DNA of 64,000 nt from Verrucomicrobia bacterium UBA1727 (GCA_002315875.1 DCIL01000013.1:3136-67135); one strand, 5' to 3'; numbered from the stretch's first letter, positions 24,901-34,469 are shown. Numbers and translations: made by a program. The notes: generated from the sequence alone by a model not told the origin.

Positions 24901-27900
24901 GGCCACAACCACATTCCGCGAGCTGGCGCCGATGGACGCTGCGTATGGGCCGCCGACCGCCGTGAGACGATTGGTGCTTACATACGGCGTATTGAGGACG
25001 AGCGTAGACCCGTAACGAACCTCGATAGCCGCACGGAAGGCCGTAGTGATTGCATTCAGCTCGGAATTGCCCTCGTAGGAAAGTTCGACCACTTCATCAC
25101 CGGTGCAAGGAGCGTCGATCGTCATTGGCGAATATTCGCTCAAGTTGGAGCTCTTGAGTCGGAACTGCTTGAGGCAAACCTTGCCCGGCTTGGTGATCAT
25201 CACGTAAGTGCCGGCATCGAGGTCGGCCCCCGAAAGCACCATCTTATCGTGACCCGCCATCAATCCCGCCGCCGGATCGACCGTCAGCACCTTATCAACG
25301 TAGGTCCAGCCGGGACCGCTCTCATTCGCGATATCCATGCCGTTGACGCTCACGCCCTTGGCCTTGATGACCTCGGCGAGACGATATTCATTGCCGGCGA
25401 CATGAATGACGCCGCGGCCGATCGAGAACTTCTCATCGCCAAGCATTTCAGAATCGATCTTCGCCTCGCTGACGGTGATGCCGTAAAAACCGAGCGCTAT
25501 GTCGGAAGTCGCGGTTGCGTCCTTCTCGAAGGTGCGGGTGGCGCCGCTTATGGCGAGGAACGACTGAGCGATCGAGGCGTTGATCTGTCCCGAACTCGCA
25601 AGCGAAGGAAGCTCAAAGCTCGAATTGGACTTGAGAACGACCGCCGACGCCGCCGTCGAATAAAGCGCATTCGTGTAGTAGGGATACAGGCGCAGTTTGG
25701 CATTCGACTCGACCGTGAAGATCGGCTGGAAGGTCTTGAGCGTCAGTTCCTTCAGATTGAGCGACGGCGAGCTATCGGACTTGACCGTGATCGTAAAGCC
25801 CTCGACACGGTTCGAGCCAGCCACATTATAGTAATTGACGGAATTGAAAGTGAGGTTCGTAGTCGTCGGATCGTATGTCCAGCCCTCGCCCGTAAGATTG
25901 CAGCAATCGACGTCATCGACCGTAACGCCGGTCTTCTCCACGACCGCATACGGCCAGAAGGTATTGCCCGTCGAGATCTGCGCAACGCCAGCGGCAAGCC
26001 AGACACTCTCAAGCTCTTCGGCGTAGTATCCGCCGTAGATCTCCACCTTGGAAGCGGCTCCCGAACCCGAGACGTTGCCGAAGGCATATTGGTTTACGGA
26101 CTGACTGAAGTCCCAGTGTCCGTTATTGACCCGGATCTGACCGAAGCTCTCACGCCCGATAGTGCCCACGACGGCGCAGGACCCCTGGCCGATCATTGAC
26201 GCCGCGGCGTCGGGACTGCCCTCCGCACATTCGAGGATCAGCGACTGTCCCGCGAAGGTGCGAATAGCCGGCACACCGTTGTCGGCGTTCGAATAGCCCG
26301 CTCGCAGATAGTTATTTTCGCCCTTGATACGCACCGTGACCGTGCGACTAAGGCCATCGTCAGCGCCGATCTGAATCGGCGAATATGGATTTTCGCCGCG
26401 CGTCAGGTCGAAGCGCACATCTTTAAGAACGATCGTCATGTTGGTAACCGCGACCACGTTGTAATCAATCGAAGTTCCAGTAAGGACATATTCCTCGTTC
26501 GCATCAATGAGATAGACGACGTTGTTCACCATCTTCCACCTCGGCTTATCCGCACTGTTATTGCGCAACTGCACGTCTTCGCCGTTGACCATGAGTCCGG
26601 AAGGTTTGCTGACCTGGTAGATGTAAGTCGCCGGCGCCTCGGCGATCTTGATTCGCATGCAGTCCGTATGAATCGGCGGCTTCGTCTCGGGAATATCGTT
26701 GAAGTAGCCACCGGACACCGTCAGGTTAACAAAGTTCTGGCTGCCGGTGAGCGTGTAATAGCCCGAGGTAATCAAAGTCGTGCCAGGCGTGCCGCCAACG
26801 AGTCCGATCGGCGGCACGGCAGCCGCTGAGGAGATCTTCACAACGGAATGCTCGGCCTCCGTCAAATCGTCCGCAAGCGTGAGCTCCGCCCCGGTGCCCA
26901 CCGAAATCGCGGGCTTGTCGGACGCGCTCGAGTCGAGCGTAACCGTGCCGTAGGTAAGGATCGAAACCTTGGAATTGGCGCCGATTTCGACGACGGAGCC
27001 GACGGACGACTTGAGGCAAAGGTTATTGTAGTAGCCGCTCTTGTCCGGCGCATACTGCTCGTAACCGAGCTGGAGATTGACCTTGTCGAGATCGTTCGAG
27101 ACGATGATGCGGATGTTGCGGATGGCTTGCGGCCCCGTGATGCGGTAGGTGCCGTTCTCCTCGATGATCAGCTTGCGATCCGACATATCGGACGCATCAT
27201 ACCGCCAGCCGACGCCCTTGGCGGTCTCAAGCTCATAACCCTCAACCGTAATGCCGCTCGTGCCCTCCCAAAGCGCATAGAGAATCTTCTCGGTATCGAA
27301 GTCCGAATAATACGGCTGGAGCGGTCCGACCGGCTTACCCTTGGCATCGAAATACATCGTGCCGTTCTCATCGTAATAGCCAAGGAAGATCTTATTCTCG
27401 ACCTTAGGCGGAGAAAGCGCTTCGACTGCCTGACCGAGTCCCACGACATAAATGTTATAAACGGTCTTTTCCTCGTCATCATAGATCTTGAGCGATCTTG
27501 AATTGACTCCCGCGAAAATGCCGTCGCTGCTGTATTTGATATCACCATCGGCATACGTGCCGATATCGAGCTGATTCTCCTTGCGGGCGCAAATGGTGCC
27601 GGAAGCGCCTCGACTGCCTGCGCTACCGCTCTGACCGCTCGACCCGTTGGACGGATTTCCAAAAAGACCCGAATGTGCCGGCGAACACGGAGTCTGGGGC
27701 TCAATGCCGACATACTGCCCCTGACCACCGGAAGGGTTTCCTTCGCCGCCATAGCCGCCCTGCGCCAAACCATCAACATACGTCCAACCAGCAATAGTAA
27801 AGGAAGCCGAATAGCCAAAGGCTCCCGAGCCGCCGGCAGCACCGCCGCCGCCGCCACCAGCACCGCCACAAACACCTTGTACGACCACACCTCCAGCGCC

Positions 27901-30081
27901 GCCGCCACCACCACCGCCGCCGCCGTTGGAGGCAATCGCAAACCAAACGCGACTATCACTACTATACAAATAATTACAATAACTTCCTGTGCCGCTCTTC
28001 GCAATAGTTCCTCCAGCGGCCGCCTCAATCGGCGTGTCATCTATTGGCGTGGTAACTGTCGCGCTGCCGACCACGCAAAGCCGACCCATACCCAAGCCGG
28101 CGGCTCCGTCCATTCCATCATTTCCATCAATTCCACTACGTGACCAATGCTCAATCGTAGAGATAGACACTGAAATACTTTCCCCCATGCTCACCGACTC
28201 AGCACCGTCACCGCCATTGCCGCCATTGCCACCGATTCCAGGCGCCGCGCCGCCACCACCATTACCACCACGTCCGCTCGTTGCGGTGAGGGCCGCCCTA
28301 ACCTCAGATAAGGTGTCAGTAATCTTCTGAATCGAGGAGCTGGGACTGCCACCGGCAACACCGGCCGCCGCAGAGCCACCGGCGGCGATGAGCTTACCTT
28401 TGCCCGTGACGATCAGCGTGGAATTCGTCGGCACGTAAATGCCGGCGTAAGCACCTTTCTGACCGGACGCATTGGCGCCGCGAACCGTCAAGGTCTTGCC
28501 CTCGGGAATGTCCAGAATCACCGTCGCCATATTCTCCACCGAAAGCGCGCTCATTCCGATACTTGAGGCATCCAGAACGAGATCATCTTCAATCGTGTAG
28601 ATCGTCTTATGCTCGAGTGTCGTACCGATGTCGGACGAGGTGAGGACGCACGGAGCACCGGGAACTACTTCCCACTTCGCGTAGAGATGTATTTCGCTTT
28701 CAAAGCTCGCGAAATACGGCGCAAGCGGTCCACAGGCCTTGCCATTGGCATCAAAATACTGCTTGCCGTCCTCACCATAATAGCCGATGAAGTTCCTTCC
28801 TTGACGCACTGGCGGCGTCCTATCGGGGACTGGCTGGCCGATGCCGACATTCACCGTAGTGAAGACGGTAGTATCGGCGTTGTCGTGAAGTTTCAGAACT
28901 CTCGAATTGACTCCACTGAAGACGCCACTCGACTGAAAATTCACGCCCGAAGTAGAGCCGATACTAAGCTGCAAGGAGGCGCAGGCGTAGATGGGTTTGC
29001 TTCCACCATTGGCGCCGGCACCACCGCCGCCGCCACCACGACCGTGCGTGGGATTACCAAAGAACGCTTGATCAGTAGTGGGATCCTGCGGATTGGCCTT
29101 CGCAAGATCACCCTGCTTGCCGTTAGCTCCTCCAGACCCGGCAACGCCGCCATATCCGCCCATCGCCCGATGACCATCCCCAAACCACTTCCAAAGGTCG
29201 TCAGATTTACAGTGCACCGCAGCACCAACGCCGCCAGTGCCGCCGCCGCCACCACCACCGGCACCACCGCCAATTCCGCAAGCAAGCACACCGCCAGAGC
29301 CGCCGCCGCCGCCACCACCGCCACCCCAGGAAGAGGCGCCCCATGATCCCCAACTGCCCGTATAATAAAATAAAGATTGATCATATTGATAATTAGGAAC
29401 GATACCTCCATCCGCCGCCGTCGGGGTAGTTTGAATAGGTGTCGTAACTTTTACCTTGTTAACTACACACACAACACCAGCAGCGGTTCCAGCAGAACCA
29501 GAACTGCCATTTAAGCCATTTACGCCGCTGGATGATGCATACGTTCCACCGGTAAAACTATGTACTTTACTCGCGCCCGTCGCACCACTACCGCCAAGGC
29601 CACCATTACCGCCGATGCCGGCACCAGCGCCAGCGCCTCCATTACCACCATTTCCAGCATAACTAGTAATCGTCACTGGGTTTATATCTACAGAACTAAG
29701 CACATTACCCGGCAGACCGCCAGCGCTGCCGGCTGCTGCATGGCCGCCTTCGGCCTCGAGCTCGCCTTCGCCGGTAATGATCAGCGTCGAACCTGGCGGC
29801 AAGTAGATTCCGGCCTTACCAGTCGTATCCATGCCCCAGGCATTAGCACCCTTTACGGTCAGTTTCTTTCCCGCAGGAATATCGAGAATCACTGTGGAAT
29901 TCTCCGCAACGACAAGCCCATGGGAACCTCCGGACAAAGTGAGATTCGCATTGATCGTGTAGATCGTCTTGTCCGCCAAGGTCTTGCCGACGTCGGACGA
30001 GGTGAGCACAACGCGCGGGAGCGCGGCGTAGGTCACCAACGCCGCGAGGACACTCAACATTGCCAAGAGGTATTTCTTCAT
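21910..30081 (-). CDS. Giant secreted surface protein with glycine-rich and InlB-type repeats
   Basis: A 2723-residue protein with a signal peptide (MKKYLLAMLSVLAALVTYAA). Two large N-terminal modules (from about residues 24 and 480) share the pattern VLTSSDVGKTL ... ILDIPAGKKLTVKGANA ... STLIITGEGELEAEGG, then very glycine-rich coils. Each is closed by an InlB B-repeat-like unit (FIGYYGEDGKQYFDANGK ... IHLYAKWE), and a further such unit lies at about residue 2160 (WFFGGWYKKADFSEPWD ... VIYAQWT). The middle is a long beta-helix-like array. The C-terminus ends NARFFQLRLESK, with no autotransporter barrel or LPXTG, so the mode of attachment is unknown. It is co-transcribed with the Tad pilus genes: its start overlaps the preceding gene's stop (ATGA). 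A surface adhesin role is inference. Confidence 0.85.
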   Translation of the reverse strand: MKKYLLAMLSVLAALVTYAALPRVVLTSSDVGKTLADKTIYTINANLTLSGGSHGLVVAENSTVILDIPAGKKLTVKGANAWGMDTTGKAGIYLPPGSTLIITGEGELEAEGGHAAAGSAGGLPGNVLSSVDINPVTITSYAGNGGNGGAGAGAGIGGNGGLGGSGATGASKVHSFTGGTYASSSGVNGLNGSSGSAGTAAGVVCVVNKVKVTTPIQTTPTAADGGIVPNYQYDQSLFYYTGSWGSWGASSWGGGGGGGGGSGGVLACGIGGGAGGGGGGGTGGVGAAVHCKSDDLWKWFGDGHRAMGGYGGVAGSGGANGKQGDLAKANPQDPTTDQAFFGNPTHGRGGGGGGAGANGGSKPIYACASLQLSIGSTSGVNFQSSGVFSGVNSRVLKLHDNADTTVFTTVNVGIGQPVPDRTPPVRQGRNFIGYYGEDGKQYFDANGKACGPLAPYFASFESEIHLYAKWEVVPGAPCVLTSSDIGTTLEHKTIYTIEDDLVLDASSIGMSALSVENMATVILDIPEGKTLTVRGANASGQKGAYAGIYVPTNSTLIVTGKGKLIAAGGSAAAGVAGGSPSSSIQKITDTLSEVRAALTATSGRGGNGGGGAAPGIGGNGGNGGDGAESVSMGESISVSISTIEHWSRSGIDGNDGMDGAAGLGMGRLCVVGSATVTTPIDDTPIEAAAGGTIAKSGTGSYCNYLYSSDSRVWFAIASNGGGGGGGGGAGGVVVQGVCGGAGGGGGGAAGGSGAFGYSASFTIAGWTYVDGLAQGGYGGEGNPSGGQGQYVGIEPQTPCSPAHSGLFGNPSNGSSGQSGSAGSRGASGTICARKENQLDIGTYADGDIKYSSDGIFAGVNSRSLKIYDDEEKTVYNIYVVGLGQAVEALSPPKVENKIFLGYYDENGTMYFDAKGKPVGPLQPYYSDFDTEKILYALWEGTSGITVEGYELETAKGVGWRYDASDMSDRKLIIEENGTYRITGPQAIRNIRIIVSNDLDKVNLQLGYEQYAPDKSGYYNNLCLKSSVGSVVEIGANSKVSILTYGTVTLDSSASDKPAISVGTGAELTLADDLTEAEHSVVKISSAAAVPPIGLVGGTPGTTLITSGYYTLTGSQNFVNLTVSGGYFNDIPETKPPIHTDCMRIKIAEAPATYIYQVSKPSGLMVNGEDVQLRNNSADKPRWKMVNNVVYLIDANEEYVLTGTSIDYNVVAVTNMTIVLKDVRFDLTRGENPYSPIQIGADDGLSRTVTVRIKGENNYLRAGYSNADNGVPAIRTFAGQSLILECAEGSPDAAASMIGQGSCAVVGTIGRESFGQIRVNNGHWDFSQSVNQYAFGNVSGSGAASKVEIYGGYYAEELESVWLAAGVAQISTGNTFWPYAVVEKTGVTVDDVDCCNLTGEGWTYDPTTTNLTFNSVNYYNVAGSNRVEGFTITVKSDSSPSLNLKELTLKTFQPIFTVESNAKLRLYPYYTNALYSTAASAVVLKSNSSFELPSLASSGQINASIAQSFLAISGATRTFEKDATATSDIALGFYGITVSEAKIDSEMLGDEKFSIGRGVIHVAGNEYRLAEVIKAKGVSVNGMDIANESGPGWTYVDKVLTVDPAAGLMAGHDKMVLSGADLDAGTYVMITKPGKVCLKQFRLKSSNLSEYSPMTIDAPCTGDEVVELSYEGNSELNAITTAFRAAIEVRYGSTLVLNTPYVSTNRLTAVGGPYAASIGASSRNVVVADQSILKAGKVIVRDGRYELNNPKAPSETIGRGNYDVNTIESVVIEGGHFSQCPNDDYVAGGSVFGEDSADTQCPYYILPKVGVSVNGIDVVVGSGNGWSYDSAHNHLYLSSENYTYRLAGTSSVIRVQAITSQTTRPMIVELDEFCLKDSAMFEVLDYSYVEIQLREAANGSRLDKIRVNDFSKLTIMSDPENTDPTRARLSFKGYNVGVGYRATLRFESGWFDTAIESFWMDSKCVCTPTGDPVWRYSVSGGRVIVKVDDSTTRYSSLFDALEFAKESGRTSSDVMVYAVVDRVTMDKKDYTMSAGSASSVKLRMSAVTTTEANKIAFTNGYFKVGNNMTLTLEGYGLVLGHIGLSGNGRVSIPCEVDDDVNRIHFRYGDYTREELNSWLTGENREGYSFELMSNGEYWAIQALDCRVHFETHGLGEQPEDQYVRTRSFAANPGDLYADAWFFGGWYKKADFSEPWDFPTTRVVRTNTVIYAQWTLDEKYIRLTNAFDRVGTVKRSLDTKTGVYTYVATLTNSPAIPWTLPDNLGNFTVDMAGITVKGVNGSVGNIRTPGGDGTIPFRMVHVDPVAGDAPTEATFTKGVIQGGNGGNGNPPGLGAVAYTNLSTRAGAFVVAATNLSCQFVKGVDGRLATDLDDWNPNFFRVGSIGRAFHKVEVAIDPLTMTIDYLYGEEVGPKNLKFETNGVVNTIFMNYRPYETPFVLPGAPLDDTHQVRIDNSAAGAFAAVIDGLSALSGTRIDFAVNAKPTSAGARAIIDYVEAHGKAGAVEFVNLKLSVDSAVQAAAADYLTVYLPYGTNGVINVYRVASGSSEVEELELVKDVALASGECCATWGGKMMLKVKKMGDYAFVNELGRTAPLVEWADPYFIESFTNEPAVTSFMMSSPSAAKMMLSGHSAVEAAAMTPAANGELSVLETYAAGFDPSDEKVELKVELTVDEQGKPVITYEPEPRNRAIIEPVTYGKENLDDAWKPATEVPNARFFQLRLESK

Positions 30082-30428
30082 TTCTGGGGCTCCATCTTAT
30101 ATTGGACGGACGTCTTGCGGACATCCATGCGGGAAAGAACGGCGCTGAGCCGTTCGGTTGCATTGGTAAAGGAAAGCGCCACTTCAGTCGCGACTCCGCC
30201 GCGGGACGCAAGGACGATTCGATGCTCGGGACGCCACCCGTAGGCGCGGACGTGGCCAGTAAAGCAAACCTCCGCCTGCGCGTGGGACTGAGCATAGACA
30301 CCTTGAAACGCAAAAATCGGTTGCAGGTCGCCCGCCTTCTCGTAATCGAGCGGCGCGACCGGAACCGCCCCCGGCGGTTTCGGCATCGTCATCGACGCAA
30401 AGAAAAGAACTATGGCAAAAAGATTCAT
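30078..30428 (-). CDS. Small secreted protein of unknown function in the Tad operon
   Basis: A 116-residue protein with a short hydrophobic N-terminus (MNLFAIVLFFASMTMPKPPG) that may act as a signal peptide. The remainder (FAFQGVYAQSHAQAEVCFTG, YGWRPEHRIVLASRGGVATE, VALSFTNATERLSAVLSRMD) has no motif I recognise. Its start overlaps the stop of the TadE-like gene (TAATG) and its stop overlaps the start of the giant surface protein (ATGA). Translational coupling on both sides suggests a role tied to one of them. Confidence 0.65.
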   Translation of the reverse strand: MNLFAIVLFFASMTMPKPPGAVPVAPLDYEKAGDLQPIFAFQGVYAQSHAQAEVCFTGHVRAYGWRPEHRIVLASRGGVATEVALSFTNATERLSAVLSRMDVRKTSVQYKMEPQK

Positions 30429-31183
30429 TATTTGTCGGCTGAAAGCGCAAGGAGTCGTGTGTCTCTACTTCCCATGATGGTCATTCCACAACCGGTCGAG
30501 CCGAGACACGAATCGTCCTGCGCAAAATCCGCCCCAGACAAGTCGCCCAGCATCTTCCAGTTCTTCGACCTTATGGAACCTGGGTCCGGTAGATCGATCC
30601 AAAGACGATCCGTACGCGTCGTGTTATACTTGTGCTTGCTCTGGCGCGAAAGCCAGTAGGTCTCGGCAATGCCCATCTTTGGGCAAAGCGGATTGCTCGT
30701 CGCCTGAAGGGCACGATGACGTACATAACCCGAGTTGCCGGTAACATAGCTGGCCGCGGTCCTCGCAAGCATATATGTGCGCTGACGGGCATAGTTGCCT
30801 GTGTCACTATACTGCCATTGTCCGGCGACGAACATCGTCCACGGCGCATCCGTCGGATTCGACGCGATCGCGCGGGAACTGCCGCCATTCGGCAGGATAC
30901 GCACCGAATTGGTCTCCATGAGCGTCATCGGCTCACGCTCGGCCTTGCGGCCCGGCTTGTCGATTGCGGACATGATCACGGAGGCCGCAGTGAGGTCTTT
31001 ACGACGCTGGGAATCCTTGTAGGCGACGAGGCGCGCGGCATCGAGGCCGTGCTCGGCGAGCGAAAGCTGATCGCGCGCTTTCATCGTAAACTGCCAGATG
31101 AATGAAAAGATCAGGATGGCGACCGGCAATACGATCACCGTCTCCATCAACACGCTCCCGCGATGTGAGCTTTTCATTTCCAT
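30428..31183 (-). CDS. tadE: TadE-like pseudopilin
   Basis: A 251-residue protein opening HRGSVLMETVIVLPVAILIF after six or seven polar residues. This is the TadE/class III prepilin pattern, a Gly at the cleavage point followed by Ser-x-x-x-Glu and a hydrophobic helix, so it should be processed by the CpaA peptidase at 33940. The mature domain is larger than in typical TadE (QLSLAEHGLDAARLVAYKDS ...) and has Cys at the C-terminal end (DDSCLGSTGCGMTIMG). The ATG at 31183 is used; a second in-frame ATG at 31177 is possible. It lies 1 base after the TadG-like gene. Pseudopilins of this type are thought to prime or cap the Flp pilus. Confidence 0.78.
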   Translation of the reverse strand: MEMKSSHRGSVLMETVIVLPVAILIFSFIWQFTMKARDQLSLAEHGLDAARLVAYKDSQRRKDLTAASVIMSAIDKPGRKAEREPMTLMETNSVRILPNGGSSRAIASNPTDAPWTMFVAGQWQYSDTGNYARQRTYMLARTAASYVTGNSGYVRHRALQATSNPLCPKMGIAETYWLSRQSKHKYNTTRTDRLWIDLPDPGSIRSKNWKMLGDLSGADFAQDDSCLGSTGCGMTIMGSRDTRLLALSADK

Positions 31184-31184
31184 G

Positions 31185-33317
31185 TCAATGCCTGATCAAC
31201 CTTTCGGCGTCGTCAAAGTTAAGCGTCGTCGAGCCCTCGGTAAACGGCAACGGACCATGAACGGTGCCGATACGCTCCTGAAGCTGAGGCGCTGACTTCC
31301 TCAATTCCGAAGTCATCCAATTGCAGGTCATGCCGGACACGATCGGCACGTGAGCTCTCCACCCAGGCGCGGCGGCGTCGGACACACCCAGTCCGGCGAA
31401 CTTGGCCTTCTCACCCCTCATCTCCGCCCCGAAACCATAGACAGAGCTGAACGCCGCGGCAAAATCACCACTCGGATTGAGCGGAGTCTTCGCCTTATTC
31501 CAGCCATCCATACCCGAAGCGCGGAAGGACACGAGCGTCGGCTCCCAATCGGTCGTGCACATGCTGCCTTCGGGATGCGTGGCGGTGATGGTCGGCTGCA
31601 GTTCGTAAACGCCCTTCTCGCTGCGGGGAGCGCAACGCGCCGCGGCCACCGCATAGAGGAAATTCGGCGCCTGCGATCCCTCGAAGATAGTCGCCGTCGC
31701 GCTGTCTTCAGTCGAAATATGGGTATTGAAGATCTGATAGATGCTCAGACCGTCCATACGATTGATGAATTCGCGCAGGGAGCTGGTGATGTCGGAACCA
31801 AACGCCTGCCCCTTCGAGCCGAATACGCGCAGCGGATTCGGATTGTCCCTCGCCAGCAAGACACGGATGGATCCGCGGCGATCAAAGTAGGCGGGCGAGA
31901 GCCGGCGGCCCTTCGCGCCAATCACCTCGCCATAAATCGGCTTGCCGCCACGGACGATGAGATTACGACCGAAATTATTATCATAGCGCTTACCGAAGAT
32001 CGTAGCGAATGCAGTACCCTTTTTATATCCGCCGATATGCGCCTTGCCAATGATTTTTACCGGCTCGAGACAGATGTGAAGTCCGAAAAGCCAGAGTTGT
32101 GCATAGCGCTTCCAAAAGAAGGAATACTCACCACTCAGATATTTGGAGCCGTCGAAGTTAAGCACACGCTGAGGTCCATCATTGGGATCGTAAAAACCGT
32201 CTTTTACTCGTTGTGGTTTCAAAAACTGTATAGTGTCCAGATATTTAGCGTCTTCCGCTTGCATCTTGACTTCTTTATAAATAGTAACGGCGATCGCCGC
32301 CAGAAGCGCGGCCGTGGTAATAAGTGGGGAAATGATATATGCCCTTCTGATGACCGCGATGGCAAGCAGCATCTTGAGGGCCTTGGCCCAGGTCATCTTG
32401 AATTTATCCATGTCCTCGGTGGTTTGACGGCCTATCCAAGGGGGGCCATCCATCTTGCCGACAGCATCGGGAGCAAGTACAAGCCACTTATCGGCCCCGA
32501 GCCCCAGCACAACCTTCGGATCCGGATTCGCAAAGCCCGCCGCAGTGAAAAGCATTTTCTCATCTTCCTTCGTACACTTGAGCGTCGGCAGAATCTCCGC
32601 CGCCCGCGGCACCACGACCTGGGAATACCAGTTCTGCTTACTCGGAGCCATGTTGAGCTCGAGAATCTCGTTCGCCGCCTGATCGACGGCGCGGTCGTGT
32701 TCGTAGACCATGGCATCCAGCGCCATCACGCACTTCTTCATGCGCTCGCCGCACTGTTCGATGCGCAATTTTGCAGGATTGATGTAGGAAGTCAGGTTCT
32801 GTGAGACGACCCGAACCTCATTGATTCCCACCATTCGCTTGAGCCCGTTGTACTTCTCGTAATACGGGGTCGTTGTTTCGCCAGCCGTCCACTTGCCAAC
32901 GCCCCAATGTTGATTCTCTATCTTCTTCTTATCACAGCACGAATTGGCGTTGAATTTGCGACAGACATTGCGATCGTCATCAAGTTGCTTCGTGGCCTCG
33001 TTGGCGAGCCGCGCCATCGTGTAGTCCGCCCGGGCGCGCTCGCGCTCGACATAGGACCAGCCGAGAATCTGATTGACGAGACCGATGCGGCTGAAGTAGT
33101 CGGACTGGACGACCGCCGCGGAATAGGCCGCCGCGTCCGCGGCGTTCTGGAGCTCGGCCTTGCGCACCAGCGTCTCCTGCACCGCGTAGATGCAGACGGC
33201 GAGCACGAAAAGCGGCAGCATGAACGCGAGCGAAAGCGCAAGCACGACGCCCTGCTCGTCGTAAACGAGCGAGCGTGCACGCGCGGAGAGGACGGAGGCG
33301 AGGCCGAACTGTCTCAT
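31185..33317 (-). CDS. tadG: TadG-like Flp pilus assembly protein
   Basis: A 710-residue protein with a short cytoplasmic N-terminus, one transmembrane helix (VVLALSLAFMLPLFVLAVCI) and the TadE/TadG hallmark ELQNAADAAAYSAAVVQSDY directly after it. A second hydrophobic segment at about residues 335-365 (ITTAALLAAIAVTIYKEVKM) is less usual. The large extracytoplasmic part has no von Willebrand domain that I can see, unlike classical TadG. The gene overlaps the TadE-like gene upstream by four bases (ATGA). TadG is thought to anchor or act as a minor component of the Tad pilus machine. Confidence 0.75.
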   Translation of the reverse strand: MRQFGLASVLSARARSLVYDEQGVVLALSLAFMLPLFVLAVCIYAVQETLVRKAELQNAADAAAYSAAVVQSDYFSRIGLVNQILGWSYVERERARADYTMARLANEATKQLDDDRNVCRKFNANSCCDKKKIENQHWGVGKWTAGETTTPYYEKYNGLKRMVGINEVRVVSQNLTSYINPAKLRIEQCGERMKKCVMALDAMVYEHDRAVDQAANEILELNMAPSKQNWYSQVVVPRAAEILPTLKCTKEDEKMLFTAAGFANPDPKVVLGLGADKWLVLAPDAVGKMDGPPWIGRQTTEDMDKFKMTWAKALKMLLAIAVIRRAYIISPLITTAALLAAIAVTIYKEVKMQAEDAKYLDTIQFLKPQRVKDGFYDPNDGPQRVLNFDGSKYLSGEYSFFWKRYAQLWLFGLHICLEPVKIIGKAHIGGYKKGTAFATIFGKRYDNNFGRNLIVRGGKPIYGEVIGAKGRRLSPAYFDRRGSIRVLLARDNPNPLRVFGSKGQAFGSDITSSLREFINRMDGLSIYQIFNTHISTEDSATATIFEGSQAPNFLYAVAAARCAPRSEKGVYELQPTITATHPEGSMCTTDWEPTLVSFRASGMDGWNKAKTPLNPSGDFAAAFSSVYGFGAEMRGEKAKFAGLGVSDAAAPGWRAHVPIVSGMTCNWMTSELRKSAPQLQERIGTVHGPLPFTEGSTTLNFDDAERLIRH

Positions 33318-33943
33318 TTGGACGCCACCTCCCCCTGAACTGTCGGCATCGCGAGGCCGGGTGAAGTCAAAATGCGAACGCTACGTCCCTTAAGCACCAG
33401 CGACGGTACGCCGTGACAATCGACCGTCATATCACCATCGGCCGTCCTGAGCACCTGGGCAATGATCGGAACATGGAGCGGACACTTGAAGGATACTTCG
33501 CAAAAGAGGCGGCCGATCTCCTTCTTGGCATTCACCTCCTCGAGCTTGATTGAGACCTGATCTTCAATCCAGCCCGCACCCCAGATCGGAAACCATCCGT
33601 CCGGCTGCAGTGAAGACGAGCGGAAATCGTTAGCCGGCAACTTCGTCGAGCCGAGACTGAACGAGCCGTTCTTGACATTCGACTTCAGATTGTCGAGATT
33701 ATAGGAATTGTAGCTCCAGGAAACGGGAGTGAGGATGCGCTGGGCCGCGGCAAGCGCCTCGGCATTGCGCGTGCCAGACTCAGTCACTTCGGCCACGCGG
33801 ACCGCTACCTGAGCCGCATGCTCGACCATGAGCCGCGCGTAGGCAACAAAGATAAACTGGAAACAAGCGAGGAAGAGCATCAGCACGACCGGCACTGCGA
33901 TCACGGCCTCCATCAGCATCGACCCTGGACGAAGGCGCTTCAT
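33314..33943 (-). CDS. tadE: TadE-like pseudopilin
   Basis: A 209-residue protein starting at the ATG at 33943 (MKRLRPGSMLMEAVIAVPVV), overlapping the prepilin peptidase stop. The sequence Gly then Ser-Met-Leu-Met-Glu followed by a hydrophobic helix is the TadE prepilin signature, with cleavage after Gly7. Downstream, YARLMVEHAAQVAVRVAEV matches the typical second part of the TadE helix. The longer frame upstream (to 34012) is rejected because it lies inside the peptidase gene. It overlaps the TadG-like gene by four bases, matching the common TadE-TadG pairing. Confidence 0.82.
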   Translation of the reverse strand: MKRLRPGSMLMEAVIAVPVVLMLFLACFQFIFVAYARLMVEHAAQVAVRVAEVTESGTRNAEALAAAQRILTPVSWSYNSYNLDNLKSNVKNGSFSLGSTKLPANDFRSSSLQPDGWFPIWGAGWIEDQVSIKLEEVNAKKEIGRLFCEVSFKCPLHVPIIAQVLRTADGDMTVDCHGVPSLVLKGRSVRILTSPGLAMPTVQGEVASK

Positions 33944-34464
33944 ACGCACACCCTCCTGACCAGAACCCAGACGAGACCGACCGCTATCGCCACGCCGAAC
34001 GGCACGCGACACGCCTCGGAATCGCGCGGCGGCAACGCTGCGCGCCCCGCGATGCGATCGTAACGGAAATCAAAGACACACCTGAGTAGATGCTTGAGCC
34101 GAGAAGAATCCACCCGACGCAGAATCATCATCGAAAAGGCGAGTACGAGACCAGCGACAGACACGACGAGCATCAACTCGACCGCGTAGCCGGAGCCGGC
34201 GAAGAGTCCCGCCGAAGTCATCATCTTCACGTCCCCCGGACCAGCCGCCCTCAGGAGAAACGGCAGGAGGAGAAAGAGAAAGCAGCAGAATCCCGAAAGG
34301 AGCGTTCCGCATCCATACGGGATTCCGCGGCCAAAGGCCAGAGCCACCGCAACCGCCGCGCCGCCGAGCGTCAAGACGTTCGGCAGGCGGCGAGTGCGGA
34401 GATCGTTCACCGCGAGGGCGATGGCCCACGCGCTGCCGATCATAAGCTCAAGCCAAGTCAACAC
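33940..34464 (-). CDS. cpaA: Prepilin peptidase, CpaA/TadV type
   Basis: A 174-residue membrane aspartic protease (A24 family) that cleaves class III prepilins. The first catalytic Asp is Asp21 in ALAVNDLRTRRLPNVLT and the second Asp78 in RAAGPGDVKMM, the G-x-G-D motif. About five membrane helices are present and, as in the short CpaA type, no methylase domain. The start is a GTG (34464), 5 bases after the pilin gene stop; using a later ATG would remove part of the first helix. Its substrates are probably the four prepilin-like proteins of this operon. Confidence 0.9.
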   Translation of the reverse strand: MLTWLELMIGSAWAIALAVNDLRTRRLPNVLTLGGAAVAVALAFGRGIPYGCGTLLSGFCCFLFLLLPFLLRAAGPGDVKMMTSAGLFAGSGYAVELMLVVSVAGLVLAFSMMILRRVDSSRLKHLLRCVFDFRYDRIAGRAALPPRDSEACRVPFGVAIAVGLVWVLVRRVCV

Positions 34465-34469
34465 GGCAA

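Noticed and set aside
27840..29320. Poly-glycine-coding GC triplet runs as possible DNA repeats
   Set aside because: Explained by the glycine-rich protein sequence; codons vary and no fixed DNA unit is evident.
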